Source: Chromera velia | Taxonomy: Eukaryota; Sar; Chromeraceae | Assembly (NCBI GenBank): GCA_018398765.1 | Contig: JAHBMJ010000712.1 | Coordinates: 1-42,009 of the forward strand | Direction of reading: 5' to 3' | Length of the DNA stretch: 42,009 bases | In this document: positions 32,135 to 42,009 of the stretch, piece after piece | How positions within the stretch are numbered: position 1 is the first letter of the stretch | How the letters are laid out: each line of letters begins with the position of its first letter | Translations under genes and position numbers: made by a program | The notes under the pieces: generated by a model | Databases searched by the model: none | Seen by the model: only the letters and a program-made list of their open reading frames with translations | What the model was told of the DNA's origin: nothing

Positions 32135-32205
32135 CGGAAAATTCCGAAGGTTGAAATTTTCCGATAGTCAAAATTTTCCGCAAATCGGAAAATTCCGCTT
32201 ATTTA
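32135..32205. repeat. Cluster of CGGAAAATTCCG-type repeats, right
   Basis: Four or five copies of (C)GGAAAATTCCG or AAATTTTCCG. With the cluster at 26935-27090 it brackets about 5 kb containing three unrecognised genes. Confidence 0.7.
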
Positions 32206-32847
32206 AAATACCCCACAAGTCGTCATGTGAATCAAAACCCTGCACGCGGGTCTCCTAATGACGCCTGGTGTTTGGCTCTAGCGGCCTGGCTGGTCCCCAG
32301 ACTTTCAGAGTTGGAAAGGGGAATCTAATTATTTTAGGGTCTAAAGGTTGGGTCCCTTATGTGGCGACGCCGCCCAGGGCCCATGTTCTGCCGTCGCAAG
32401 CTTGGGTGGTATGTAAAATAATAGGGACCTCGCACGAGATAGTATCCCGTGTAGCGAAATTGGCGCGAGTTCGTATGTGAATTTGTAGCCTTTCCGGGGC
32501 CGTAAAACTTGTTTTGTTTGCATGTTTTATTTGCAACATTTAGTTCAAATCGCTCAAGCCTTAAAAGAGAGCAATTGCTCATCGTTCCAGTGAATATTCG
32601 TCTTCCTATGATGTTCTACGACCTTGATTTCCTGAAACTGTTTGTTGGACCTGCTGCCCTTCTCGTTTTGGCGCCTCGTTTCTTCTTTGTTAGTTTGTGC
32701 GTTTCCCGTCTCTTGGATACTTCTGTTGTTTGGAGCTTACTGTGTTTTTTCTGGTGGGTTTTTCCCAATTGGATTGGATTCCTATCGTTTATGGGGAGAT
32801 GCCGTGGTGATTACTGCTCTGTTTGCAGGCTTTCATTTGTGCAGCAT

Positions 32848-33018
32848 CTGTGGGTTGACTTAGTAATCATTATGGCTCCATTATAATAATGACGTAATGA
32901 TTATAGACATAATTGCAATGTTGTATAATCATTATGACTGATTATCATAATGATGATAATAATTATGATTGATTATCATAATAACCATAATGATTATATA
33001 AAAATACCCATAGAAAAC
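32848..33018 (+). repeat. Copy of the left end of element C
   Basis: 171 bp starting CTGTGGGTTGACTTAGTAAT that recur at 34177-34347 with about seven differences by eye. The first bases match the A/B/C family TIR, and the rest is the AT-rich subterminal array. AT precedes it (32846-32847). No matching right end was found before 34176. Confidence 0.85.
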
Positions 33019-34176
33019 AACAAAGACTTCCTCACAAGGATTCAAGGAATTTCTAGCAGAATTTTTAACATATATATATACCACTGTGGGTAATTTACCA
33101 AATTTTGAATACTTTTGACAAAGATAGATAAAGAACTTAAAAAAAAAAAAATGATAGAACTTAAAATGGTTTGAATAGTTATGAATGGTTGTGGAATAGT
33201 ATAAGAACAAACTAGAACTCCTATATATGAAGATAAACATGTAAACATTGAACTTCTCTTCACTTTCATCTTTCGTACTTGAATGACAAACTGTCCACTT
33301 CTATCTTTCTATCTGTTTGCATGATAGTCTTTCCACTTTCATCGTCTAAACTCCAGACAGTCTTTTTGCAAAGACGGCCCTAAGGATTAATACTAAAAGG
33401 CTTTGGTCTAAACGATTTTTTGCTGGGCCCCAGCATGCCTCTGGAGCCTGTGGAAGTGGCATCCTGCATGCATGATGTTGCCAGAGCCATGCCAGAGCCG
33501 GTTGTCTCTTCCCGGTCACTCTCAGCAGCTTTGCTATGCTCTGCTGCCTTGCGATGGCAGCCAGTGTTCCTATGGAGCTTGCCCGACCCCTATAGGAGGG
33601 GGCTGATGAACCAGGGTCGTTATTTTCTTCACCGTAGACCCATAATTGAGGAACAACAGCCAAAACGTAATACATGTGATCATAACCTGAAATCGTAGCA
33701 GGGGTATGCAATGAACTGAACAACAAGTAGTGGTTGAATTTGACCCCAGGGCCGATAACCAAAGGAGCCAACCATAGTGAACCGATGAGGTACGATCTTG
33801 TTAAGCTGCTGCTAATCTTTTGATACTAGAATAGCCGCGAACAGCACACACGCGTTCAGAAAGAAAAGTGTGCTGGAGATGGAAATAGACGGGAGATGCA
33901 TGCTTGTGCCTGCCTGTGCCTGCCTGTTCTCGCTTGTGCCTGCCTGTGCCTACCTGTGCCTGCCTGTTCTCGCTTGTGACTGTATGTGCATGCTTGACTG
34001 CCTGCCTGACAAAGTGAGTGCCCGTGTAGGTGAGCAGGGGTGAATCAACCAATGAATGAATCAATGAATGAATGAATGTCAGAGTGAATGAGTGAGTGAG
34101 TGAGTGAGTGAATGAGTGAAAGGTGAGTGAATGAGTGAGTGAGTGAGTGAGTGAGTGAGTGAGTGAGAAATGATAT
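33019..34176. other. Sequence between the two left-end copies
   Basis: Contains a 141-codon minus-strand frame (33771 to 33346) without recognisable motifs, a TGCCTGCCTGTG short-repeat patch (33900-33985) and a (GTGA)n/(GAAT)n tract (34050-34168). No gene is supported. Confidence 0.5.
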
Positions 34177-34591
34177 CTGTGGGTTAACTCAATAATCATT
34201 ATGGCTCCATTATGATAATGACGTAATGATTATAGACATAATCGCAATGTTTTATAATCATTATGACTGATTATCATAATGATGATAATAATCATGATTG
34301 ATTATCATAATAACCATAATGATTATATAAAAATACCCATAGAAAACTTTTATGACGACGCATATCAATGCACGCTGGTGCTATAAAGAGCGTCACCGAA
34401 CCTCCCCAAAGAATAGTTAACTCAGGGCGCATACCAATCGATCCAACATCGACAGTCAAGCGTGTCTCACAGCGACTGTCACTGCATAGTAAAGGCGTCT
34501 CTCCTCATGTGCTAGTTGCAGAGAACGTTTGGCATCAAAAGCATACGATTGACAGTTTTTTTTGTAAAGAAAACGTCAACTTTCTTTTCAA

Positions 34592-34909
34592 ATGAAACAT
34601 AGTATTACTTTACAATTAGAGGTGCACCATACGCCGGGCATTCATTGTCTCCGAGTTCTTTCATTGTTCAAACAAAGTAAAAAGGCTCTTCAACAAAAGA
34701 GGCAAACGACTCAGAGACACTCTCAGACGCCTCAGCTTTCAAATAAAGAGTACAAAGCAACCAAAATGTCAGCAAAACAAATTTGGGAGTCAAAACCCAA
34801 GTTCAAATCAAAATCGATCAAAGAAGAGCAACTCTCTTACAAACATTTGCAAAGCCTAGGTCAAACAGGTCCCTGGATGGGATGGAGTGACCCAATTAAT
34901 TGGAAGTGA
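34592..34909 (+). CDS. Hypothetical basic reading frame in element C
   Basis: A 105-codon frame rich in K, Q and S (KQSKKALQQKRQTTQRH, SKPKFKSKSIKEEQ). No stops or frameshifts for its length, but no motif and no second copy in the window. It may be a fragment of an element protein or chance. Confidence 0.25.
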   Translation: MKHSITLQLEVHHTPGIHCLRVLSLFKQSKKALQQKRQTTQRHSQTPQLSNKEYKATKMSAKQIWESKPKFKSKSIKEEQLSYKHLQSLGQTGPWMGWSDPINWK

Positions 34910-34944
34910 CGATGAAGCAACGCGGAGTGAGGAAGACACCCACT

Positions 34945-35005
34945 TACACACACATACACACACACACACACACACATACATACACATATACACACACACA
35001 CACAC

Positions 35006-35096
<91 letters not shown>

Positions 35097-35135
35097 GGGA
35101 GAGAGAGAGAAAGAGAAAGAAAGAGAGAGAAATAT
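34945..35135. repeat. (CA)n-(GA)n compound microsatellite in element C
   Basis: About 105 bp of CA/CATA repeats followed by about 80 bp of GA repeats, the same order as 4689-4885. Translated frames through it are artefacts. Confidence 0.95.
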
Positions 35136-35859
35136 ACACGTGGCACTGCCCTGAACAACACTGAGACTGTAGGTCTGATCATTAGGAGTCGCCAAGCAGG
35201 ATGTCATATGCTTTGGCCTAGCAGGACAAAGAACCTATCTGAATACGTGTCATCTTCGTGAATCGACATTCGTGCATTCATCCATCGAAACCTTAATATA
35301 CACAAGATAAAGCTTCCATGCAGAACAAGGCAACCAACCAACTAGTCAAAGAGGAAGTACACTTGGGAGAAAGGCCGCGGAGAGCAGAAATGAGTCAGGA
35401 GCTTACTAAGACCAATGTCGAGAACACCACTTTCCAAAGCAGATGGGAGCGGATGGAACATGGCAAGGTCGCCTCATGTTGCACAGCACGTTGCATGCAC
35501 AAATGTCGTTCCTAATTTTCCTAACAGAAGAATCTGACTCTACAGACAGAAAAGGAAGCGAAAGAAAGCTTCTAAAAGTAGATAGAAGCAATATCGAACA
35601 TGAGGCCGCTCGCGTAGACGGCCTTTCCAACTGGTCATCGATCTGAAATCTTAAGGTAGCCAAAGGACAATTCCATTTTGATCCGGCTTACGGCGTTGCG
35701 AAGCTTAAAGCCAGCGGGAGCTATTTGCGCCCTTTGCAACAAGTAGATGGGCTTCTGGGAAGGTCTTTGCCAAGCCACTTTGTTTCGACCCAGCGGTCTG
35801 TTTTCTGACATAGCGAAGCTAACGTTTGAGCTAAACAGACCACATGCAATCTGCATGAA

Positions 35860-36080
35860 GGTCAGGCAATCTGTGCTATGCATGCAGCTCAGCGGTCGCG
35901 CGATCCCCGGCGGCCATGCATGCAGTCGGCCCGCGCATGCACGTATGCCCGACCGGCGCCGCGCGGCTGAATTTCCCAAAATTCGCTTGCAACTGCATGC
36001 TTTACGCGGGTCTTTTTTCCCAAAATTGGCATGCGCCATGCTTTTTGGGACCCAACGTCATCCCGACGTCGCATCGACGT
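35860..36080. other. GC-rich GCATGC-rich block in element C
   Basis: Repeated GCATGC/GCATGCA motifs and CG-rich palindromes (GGCGCCGCGCGG, GACGTCGCATCGACGTCG). Similar GCATGC clusters occur at 26450-26505. No coding support. Confidence 0.5.
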
Positions 36081-36399
36081 CGCTGACTGCCTCAGTAACT
36101 CTGCACTCCTTGAATTGGCTCTGAACTGCTTGGAGATTCAAGTATTTCCATTGCACATTGCAGAGCTTCATAGAGCTCCACCTCTTTCCCATGCGGTACG
36201 CTGGCCTCAGTGCAGCCGTGATTTTTCTCTCCATCGTCTTCGTAGATTTTTGAGAGAGTATCCTTCTTGTTGCTTTTCCCAGAGTAAAGCAAGCTTCTCC
36301 TGTCAGGTTGTCAACCTGACTTTGATGTAGAAATGAAGCTTATTTGAAGCATTGACACTGCACATGATGTTTGTATAGTGTGTCGTGTTTGTGGAGTGC

Positions 36400-37792
36400 C
36401 CGTCTCTCTCGTTTCTTCTCTCCGGAGCCTTCATCCACACAACAGCGAGGTAAACATTTTTCCTTGGCAAGACAGACCTTTATACTGACAGAAAGGACTC
36501 TCCTCAGCAGTTTCACAGCATGACCAGTAAGTGTATCCTCCCGCAGCTTGACGTCTCTCTTTCTTTTCCTCTCTCCCCACCAACACAACAACGAGGCAAA
36601 CATTTTTCCTTGATGAGACAGACCCTTGTGCTAACAGAAAGGACTCTCCTCAGCAGTTCCACAGCACGACCAGTGAGTGTATCCTCCCGCAACTTGCTGT
36701 CTCTCTTTCTTTTCCTCTCTCCCCACCCACACAACAGCGAGGCAAACATTTTTTCTTGGCAAGACAGACCCTTGTGCTGATAGAAAGGACTCTCCTCAGC
36801 AGTTCCACAGCACGACCAGTGAGTGTATCCTCCTGCAACTTGCCGACTCTCTTTCTTTTCCTCTCTCCCCACTCACACAACAGCGAGGCAAACATTTTTC
36901 CTTGGCGAGACAGACCCTTATACTGACAGAAAGAACTCTTCTCAGCAGTTCCACAGTACGACCAATGAGTGTATCCTCCCGCAGCTTAACGTCTCTCTTT
37001 CTTTTCCTCTCTTCCCACCAACACAACAACGAGGCAAACATTTTTCCTTGACGAGACAGACCCTTGTGCTGACAGAAAGGACTCTCCTCAGCAGTTCCAC
37101 AGCACGACCAGTGAGTGTATCCTCCCGCAACTTGCTGTCTCTCTTTCTTTTCCTCTCTCCCCACCCACATAACAGCGAGGCAAACATTTTTGCTTGACGA
37201 GACAGACCCTTGTGTTGACAGAAAGGACTCTCCTCAGCAGTTCCACAGTACGAGCAGTGAGTGTATCCTCCCGCAACTTTCCGTCTCTCATTCTTTTTCT
37301 CTCTTCCCATCCACACAACAGCGAGGCAAACATTTTTCCTTGATGAGACAGACCCTTGTATTGACAGAAAGGACTCTCCTCAGCAGTTCCACAGTACGAG
37401 CAGTGAGTGTATCCTCCCGCAACTTGCCGTCTCTCTGTCTTTTTCTCTCTCCCCACCCACACAACAGCGAGGCAAACATTTTTGCTTGGTGAGACAGACC
37501 CTTATGCTGACAGAAAGGACTCTCCTCAGCAGTTCTACAGCACGACCAGTGAGTGTATCCTCCCGCAACTTGCCGACTCGCTTTCTTTTCCTCTCTCCCC
37601 ACTCACACAACAGCGAGGCAAACATTTTTCCTTGGCAAGATAGACCCTTGTGCTGACAGAAAGGACTCTCCTCAGCAGTTCCACAGCACAACCAGTGAGT
37701 GTATCCTCCCGTAACTTGCCGACTCTCTTTCTTTTCCTCTCTCCCCACCCACACAACAGCGAGGCAAACATTTTTCCTTAGCGAGACCGACT
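36400..37792 (+). repeat. 146-bp tandem satellite in element C, about 9.5 copies
   Basis: The unit runs through CAGCGAGGCAAACATTTTTC, AGACAGACCCTTGTGCTGAC, AGAAAGGACTCTCCTCAGCA and CCAGTGAGTGTATCCTCCCG, then pyrimidine-rich CTCTCTTTCTTTTCCTCTC. Starts recur every 146 bp (for example 36677, 36823, 36969, 37115, 37261, 37407, 37553, 37699). Copies differ at a few percent. Because 146 is not a multiple of 3, the long frames seen on both strands run through all phases and are not taken as genes. Confidence 0.95.
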
Positions 37793-38705
37793 TTGCTGGC
37801 TTCCCTTCCTTTTTTCCTTCCTTCTTCCCCTCATTCATTCATTTATTCGTTCTCTTCCTCCCTTCCTTTCCTTCTTTTCCTCATTCATTCATTCGTTCCC
37901 TTCCTCCCCCCCTTCCTTCCTTCCTTCCTTGTTTCCTTCTTTCCTTTTTTCCTTGTTTCCTTCCTTCCTTCCTTGCTTCCCTCCTTCCCTTCCTTCCCTC
38001 CCTCCCTCTTTCCCTCCCTTCCTTCCTTCCTTCCTTCCTTGCTTCCTTCCTTTCTTCTTTCCTTCTTTCCTTCCTTTTTCCCTTCCTTCCTTCCTTCCTT
38101 CCTTCCTTCCTTTCTTCCTTCCCTTTCCTTCTTTCCTTCCTTCCTTCCTTCCTTCCTCCTTCTTTTCTTCCTTCCTTCCTTCCTTCCTTCCTTCCTTGCT
38201 TGCTTGCTTGCTTGCTTCCTTCCTTCCTTCCTTCCTTCCTTCCTTCCGTCCTTCCTTCTCTTTCCTTCTTTCCTTCTTTCCTTCCTTCCTTCCTCCCTCC
38301 CTCCCTCCTTCCCTCCCTCCCTCCCCTTCCTTCCTTCCCTCCCTCCCTCCTTCTTTTCTTCCTTCCTTCCTTCCTTCCTTGCTTCCTTCCTTCCTTCTCT
38401 TTCCTTCTTTCCTTCTTTCCTTCTTTCCTTCCTTCCTCCCTCCCCCCCTCCCTCCCTCCCCTTCCTTCCTTCCCTCCCTCCTTCTTTTCTTCCTTCCTTC
38501 CTTCCTTCCTTGCTTCCTTCCTTCCTTCCTTCCTTCCTTCTCTTTCCTTCTTTCCTTCCTTCCTTCCTTCCTCCCCCCCCCTTCATTTTCCTTCCTTCCT
38601 TCCCTCCCTCCCTTCCTTCCTTCCTTCCTTCCTTCCTTCCGTCCTTCCTTCCTTCCTTCTTTCCTTCCTTCCTTCCTTTGTTTCCTTCTTCCCTTCCTTC
38701 CTTTC
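37793..38705 (+). repeat. Polypyrimidine (CCTT)n tract, about 900 bp
   Basis: Nearly pure C/T on the plus strand: CTTCC/CTTTC/CCCTCC repeats, with GCTT and CCGT interruptions. It follows the 146-bp satellite directly. Very long frames (up to 387 codons of S/F/P/L on plus, or K/E/G/R on minus) are composition artefacts. Confidence 0.95.
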
Positions 38706-39304
38706 ATCTTCTCTGGCCATTGTCAGTCCTTTGCGTTCGGGAGATGCTTCTCTCTCCCCCCACCTAACACCCAACCCCCCTGCCTGCAGCGAGTGTTCTC
38801 TGGCGGCTGTCGGATGGCTGTCGGTCCTTTGTGTTCGGAAGACGCTTCAAACCCTTTCATAAATTGTGATATCGTACAATGAGTGACACAGTGGTCTCCA
38901 TTAAGTCCCGCACAGCCTGTAAACCTTTGCACAAGTTCGCAGCTTCCAGAAAAAAGAAATACAACAAAACCAAACATAATCATTAATATCTGAATTATCA
39001 TATAATGATTATGTGAGTACGTGTTCATATGCTAATCATTATGAAATTATAATCAAAATGATGGTTCTAAACATATTCAAAATTGATAATGAATCAGATA
39101 CTTCTATTTATAATGATTATATCCATTATAAATGATATAATGACATAATGATTATAGAATACTGACGGTTACACCCATAATGATTATGACTTTCAAAGTC
39201 ACTATGAGATTTCATAATTATTATGAAGGTATCCCTTCGAGTTAACCTAATGATGTGTATTGGCCCGCCATCTGACCTGCCGCCGCATCTTAGTGAAATA
39301 TGTG

Positions 39305-39447
39305 GCATGGGCGCGCTTCGTGCATTGAATTAATTTAAAGTGAGATTGATAGTTGGATACAATAACAGCGAACAACAGACTGAATAGTATGAGAGGAGGA
39401 GCATCCTCTCTCTGTCAGTTCTCTCTCCATGAAATGATACCCTTACA
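39305..39447 (+). repeat. LTR-like direct repeat, right copy
   Basis: Matches 85-265 from GGGCGCGCTTCGTGCATTGA to GATACCCTTACA in the same orientation, lacking about 31 bases near the end. It begins about 50 bp outside the right end of element C. It could be the 3' LTR of the retrotransposon at 306-14970, separated by later insertions, or a solo LTR. Confidence 0.5.
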
Positions 39448-41170
39448 CTAGCTGACCTTTCTAAATCTCAGTTTGCCCATGTTGTACTATGTAGATATCC
39501 TGATCGATACGGTCGTTTCTGAAGCTCCTAGACGGTAGAGAATGAAGAGACAACACTATACAAACATGATTCTAGTATTATTCAGAGAATGTCCTAGGGA
39601 CGTGTCAACATTTTAAATTTTTTAGTTGTGAGCTTGAAACGAAATTCAATGTCGATTCAGTAGCCTCGATTCCGAAAAAGTTGTGAAAAAATGTTGAACC
39701 TCAAGCCCCCTCCCTCACTAATTTTGCTCAGGCTGAGTCAGACGGGGAAAAGCCCCAAAAACACTCTTTTTTGGTGGTCCTCAGGAGGGCGTGTATTTTT
39801 GGACCGCGGCAAAATTAAATAAGAAAAGGGAGGGGGGAGTGTCTTTTAGTCCGCCACCCCCAGACTACATCATGCTCACATATGCTCACTCCAACTCATC
39901 TCTACTACTCTTAGCTTCTCCAAATCTGTGCCTTAGTATATACGTTACTGTTGTATACTAGAAGCATGGTGTAGATCTAATAGGCGCAGATAGAGTAGCT
40001 TTATAAAAGGAATAACATCGAATGTCATACCAAACATTCTTTTAAGACTCCAACCAAGCTAGCAACAACCATTATAGCCCCTAGCTTATAGCGTCAGTTT
40101 CTTGTCTGACTGATATATCTAACTGGTATACTGGTAATAAGCGTGGCAGTCTCAATGCTCAGCCCTAGTTCTTCATCATTAGGGAACAATTAGCAGAACA
40201 ATTAGTATTAATTCTAGTGAGAAAAAGATAATCAGATTTCAAACAATTAAAAAAATGGATAAAAAATGATATGAATAAACAATTGATATCAGTTATTGGT
40301 AGAGTACGTATGTGTAAAATCAATAAAAAATTGATATCAGTTATTTGTAGCTAGATTGGTAGAGTGCGTATAAAATTGATATCAGTTATTGGTAGAGTGT
40401 GTACAGAATTATGCATACTGACGCAGGTAGCCATAGTCTGACCAGCTCTAATTCTTCATCATCCAAGGAAAACAATTATGCCCTTGGTACCGTACCACTG
40501 GCCCGGGCAAAGTATTCATTCAAGGCTCAGGAACGGAAACCGACAGCAGTATTTAGCTGAAGGAATGGAAACATAACATAGCCCTTTAAACCATCTATAT
40601 GTAATAAAGTTATATTAGTTACGGCAACTCCCCTGACACTATAGTCTGTTTTGAAATGGTTTTTTCAATGCTGGGCGTGCCTGTGGCGTGGTTCTTCTAA
40701 GACTGTCTGCGCCTTCCACAAAAAATTTTAAGTATACCTTATTTTAGCTACGCCTTCGGCGCGCTACCTTCAAGTTAAGCCACGCCTGCGGTACAAGCAT
40801 TTCAAGTCTGGGCATTTCAAGTTTACTAGAGTGTCACGGGGGTTGTTATGGCTAACGCCACTATGTAAAACTATTGAATGTCCAGCGGCCCCTAACTTAG
40901 CCCTAGTTTCTACTTAACTCGTATATTTAGACGGCAGAGCTGGCTCTGCCGTATCCTAATGATCAGCCCTAGTTCTTCATCATGATTCTTTAGTAATGAT
41001 CAGCCCTAGTTCTTCATCATGATTGATTCATTAGGGAACTAACTTTTTCATTAATTCTTAGACTAGTAAAACTACGTGAAACACAATGTGTGCACAAAGT
41101 GGACATCTGCAGTGTATTCTGGGATAACCAGAGTAAGCAGACTTTAAACAATTAAAAATTGATCAGTGCA
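39448..41170. other. Spacer downstream of the rRNA unit with dispersed short repeats
   Basis: No reading frame of interest. It contains several copies of GATCAGCCCTAGTTCTTCAT (40160, 40437 diverged, 40965, 40998), of AATTGATATCAGTTATTGGTAGAG (40285-40405), and of the GC-rich CGCCTGCGG...TTCAAG motif (40670-40850) also found near 24650-24860 and 26515-26600. Its position 3' of the LSU rRNA gene suggests intergenic spacer. Confidence 0.5.
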
Positions 41171-41180
41171 GTCATGGTCT

Positions 41181-41665
41181 GATCAGCCCTAGTTCTTCAT
41201 TATTCAAGGAAAAAAATGATTCTTTGGCCCCTGTTGTTACTCGGCCTGCAGTAATGGAAAGCAGAGGCAGTAATGGAAAGCGCGGCGTGCAGTGGATCGT
41301 TGATCATGTCAGTTGGCAGCCTGGTCTGATCAGCCGTGGTTCTTCATCATCCGAGAAAAACAATTGTGCCCTTGACAGCGCACCACTGGAAGTATTCATT
41401 CCCCAGGAATGGAAACCAGCGGCAGTCTGATCAGCCCTAGTTCTTCATTGTTCGAGGAAAAAAATGATTGTTTGGCCCCTATTGTTACTCGGCCTGCAGT
41501 AATGGAAAGCGGCGGCAGTAATGGAAAGCGCGGCGTGCAGTGGATCGTTGATCGTGTCAGTTGGCAGCCTGGTCTGATCAGCCGTAGTTCATCATCGGAG
41601 GAAAACAATTGTGCTTTGGCACCGCACCACGTATTCATTCAAGTCTCAGGAATGGAAACCGGCGT
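41181..41665. repeat. 248-bp tandem duplication in the rDNA spacer
   Basis: GATCAGCCCTAGTTCTTCAT starts units at 41181 and 41429, with an internal related half-unit at 41328. The two units share GCAGTAATGGAAAGC, GCGGCGTGCAGTGGATCG and GCACCACGGAAGTATTCATT-like segments with few differences. It lies just 3' of the LSU rRNA end, where subrepeats are common in rDNA spacers. Confidence 0.8.
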
Positions 41666-41702
41666 CTACATATTTCAACCCTAGTTTCTTCCATACCACG
41701 CA

Positions 41703-42009
41703 CAAAAAACTTCAGGATAAATCTCAGTAGATCGTAGGACAAGGCCTACTCTCAGCACTTACAATACCTGAGTGTATCCAAGTCGTCTACAAGGAATGCA
41801 TCGAACAACACACACAAAGAAAGCTGCGTGCTGCAACCAACAAATATCGTTTGCGGCAAGTCTGTTGTCCGGTGAGTCACACTGCATGTCAGTATGGGTT
41901 TTGACTTAGAGGCGTTCAGTCATTATCCAACGGATGGTAGCGTCGCAGCACTGACTTTTCAGTCAGCTGCATTAACCAACTATCCGAACGAACTGTTCCT
42001 CTCGTACTA
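41703..42009 (-). rRNA. Large-subunit (28S-type) rRNA gene, 3' end, truncated by the window
   Basis: Read on the minus strand, the edge begins TAGTACGAGAGGAACAGTTC, the universally conserved sarcin-ricin loop. The conserved CTACCATCCGTTGGATAATG, CTGAACGCCTCTAAGTC and, near the end, TACGATCTACTGAGATT follow, as in eukaryotic 28S rRNA. The mature 3' end is placed at about 41703 by comparison with the usual distance after CTGAGATT. The rest of the gene lies beyond the right edge. Transcription runs leftwards into the spacer. The copy looks normal in the conserved helices seen. Confidence 0.95.

Larger units (their letters stand above)
34177..39252. mobile_element. Element C: A/B-family ends around an unrelated interior
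   Basis: The left end is CTGTGGGTTAACTCA and the right end read inward is CATTAGGTTAACTC, each with AT directly outside (34175-34176, 39253-39254). AT-rich arrays of TAATCATTAT follow at 34190-34335 and 38975-39225. No transposase or partner-gene sequence was recognised inside; instead there are a microsatellite, a GC-rich block, a 146-bp satellite and a polypyrimidine tract. The right TIR is weaker than in A or B, so the pairing of these two ends is tentative. Confidence 0.55.

Noticed and set aside
33346-33771. 141-codon minus-strand frame as a gene
   Set aside because: No motif, no homologous copy in the window and ordinary surrounding sequence; length is compatible with chance.
36400-37792. 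Tandem protein-coding repeats
   Set aside because: The 146-bp period shifts phase in each copy and the same openness is seen on both strands, so composition explains it.
37699-38882. Frames of 230-387 codons rich in S/F/P/L or K/E/G/R
   Set aside because: Produced by the polypyrimidine tract, which rarely contains stop codons; no other protein character.
1-42009. tRNA genes
   Set aside because: No convincing cloverleaf with a TTCRANNC arm was noticed on either strand; a covariance-model scan would be needed to exclude diverged ones.

Overview
The window is nuclear DNA of a eukaryote, most likely a unicellular alga or other protist. The evidence is spliceosomal-type introns with GT...AG ends and pyrimidine-rich acceptors, long (CA)n/(GA)n and (CCTT)n tracts, minisatellites, LTR-retrotransposon and DNA-transposon remains, and the 3' end of a eukaryotic large-subunit rRNA gene at the right edge (minus strand). 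The species cannot be named from the sequence. No intact host protein gene could be recognised. Almost everything interpretable is mobile DNA nested in mobile DNA beside an rDNA unit.

Layout. (1) About 85-14970: a decayed copia-like retrotransposon on the plus strand, with gag, a zinc-knuckle region, a protease-like domain without its catalytic triad, integrase remains and a charged linker. No reverse transcriptase was found. (2) Its gag is split by element A (861-10665), a 9.8-kb DNA transposon with TIRs starting CACTGRGATAACT and an AT target duplication. Removing A and one AT restores the gag frame exactly. A carries two divergent genes: a minus-strand CACTA/Plavaka-like DDE transposase with an N-terminal zinc finger, and a plus-strand four-exon gene for an uncharacterised partner protein. 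The transposase gene of A is itself interrupted by a hAT-like element (about 2914-4606). (3) A second hAT-like element (12273-13486, near-perfect 8-bp target duplication) lies in the retrotransposon integrase region. (4) Element B (15455-19980) belongs to the same family as A. It keeps the divergent gene pair, but both transposase Asp-containing regions are deleted, the partner gene is cut after exon 1, and a 58-bp minisatellite follows.

(5) 19990-20745 is a degenerate roughly 37-bp repeat. 21145-22413 is a third hAT-like element with a decayed BED-type finger. 22414-24558 holds no supported gene. 24559-26628 is an element with about 27-bp TIRs and an unrecognised minus-strand reading frame. 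(6) 26935-32205 is flanked by clusters of CGGAAAATTCCG-type repeats and contains unrecognised reading frames: a polyQ protein, a spliced-looking plus-strand exon and a broken 432-codon minus-strand gene. (7) Element C (34177-39252) has A/B-family ends but an unrelated interior: a (CA)n(GA)n tract, a GC-rich block, a 146-bp satellite and about 900 bp of polypyrimidine. A second copy of its left end lies at 32848-33018. (8) 39305-39447 repeats the start of the window (LTR-like). About 40130-41700 is spacer with dispersed and tandem repeats. 41703-42009 is the LSU rRNA 3' end.

How the parts fit: the A/B/C family appears to be a two-gene transposon in which the transposase would act on AT-rich subterminal arrays, possibly with the divergently transcribed partner protein. 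B and C look like non-autonomous derivatives carrying satellite DNA. All coding sequences seen carry stops or frameshifts, so no copy here appears active.
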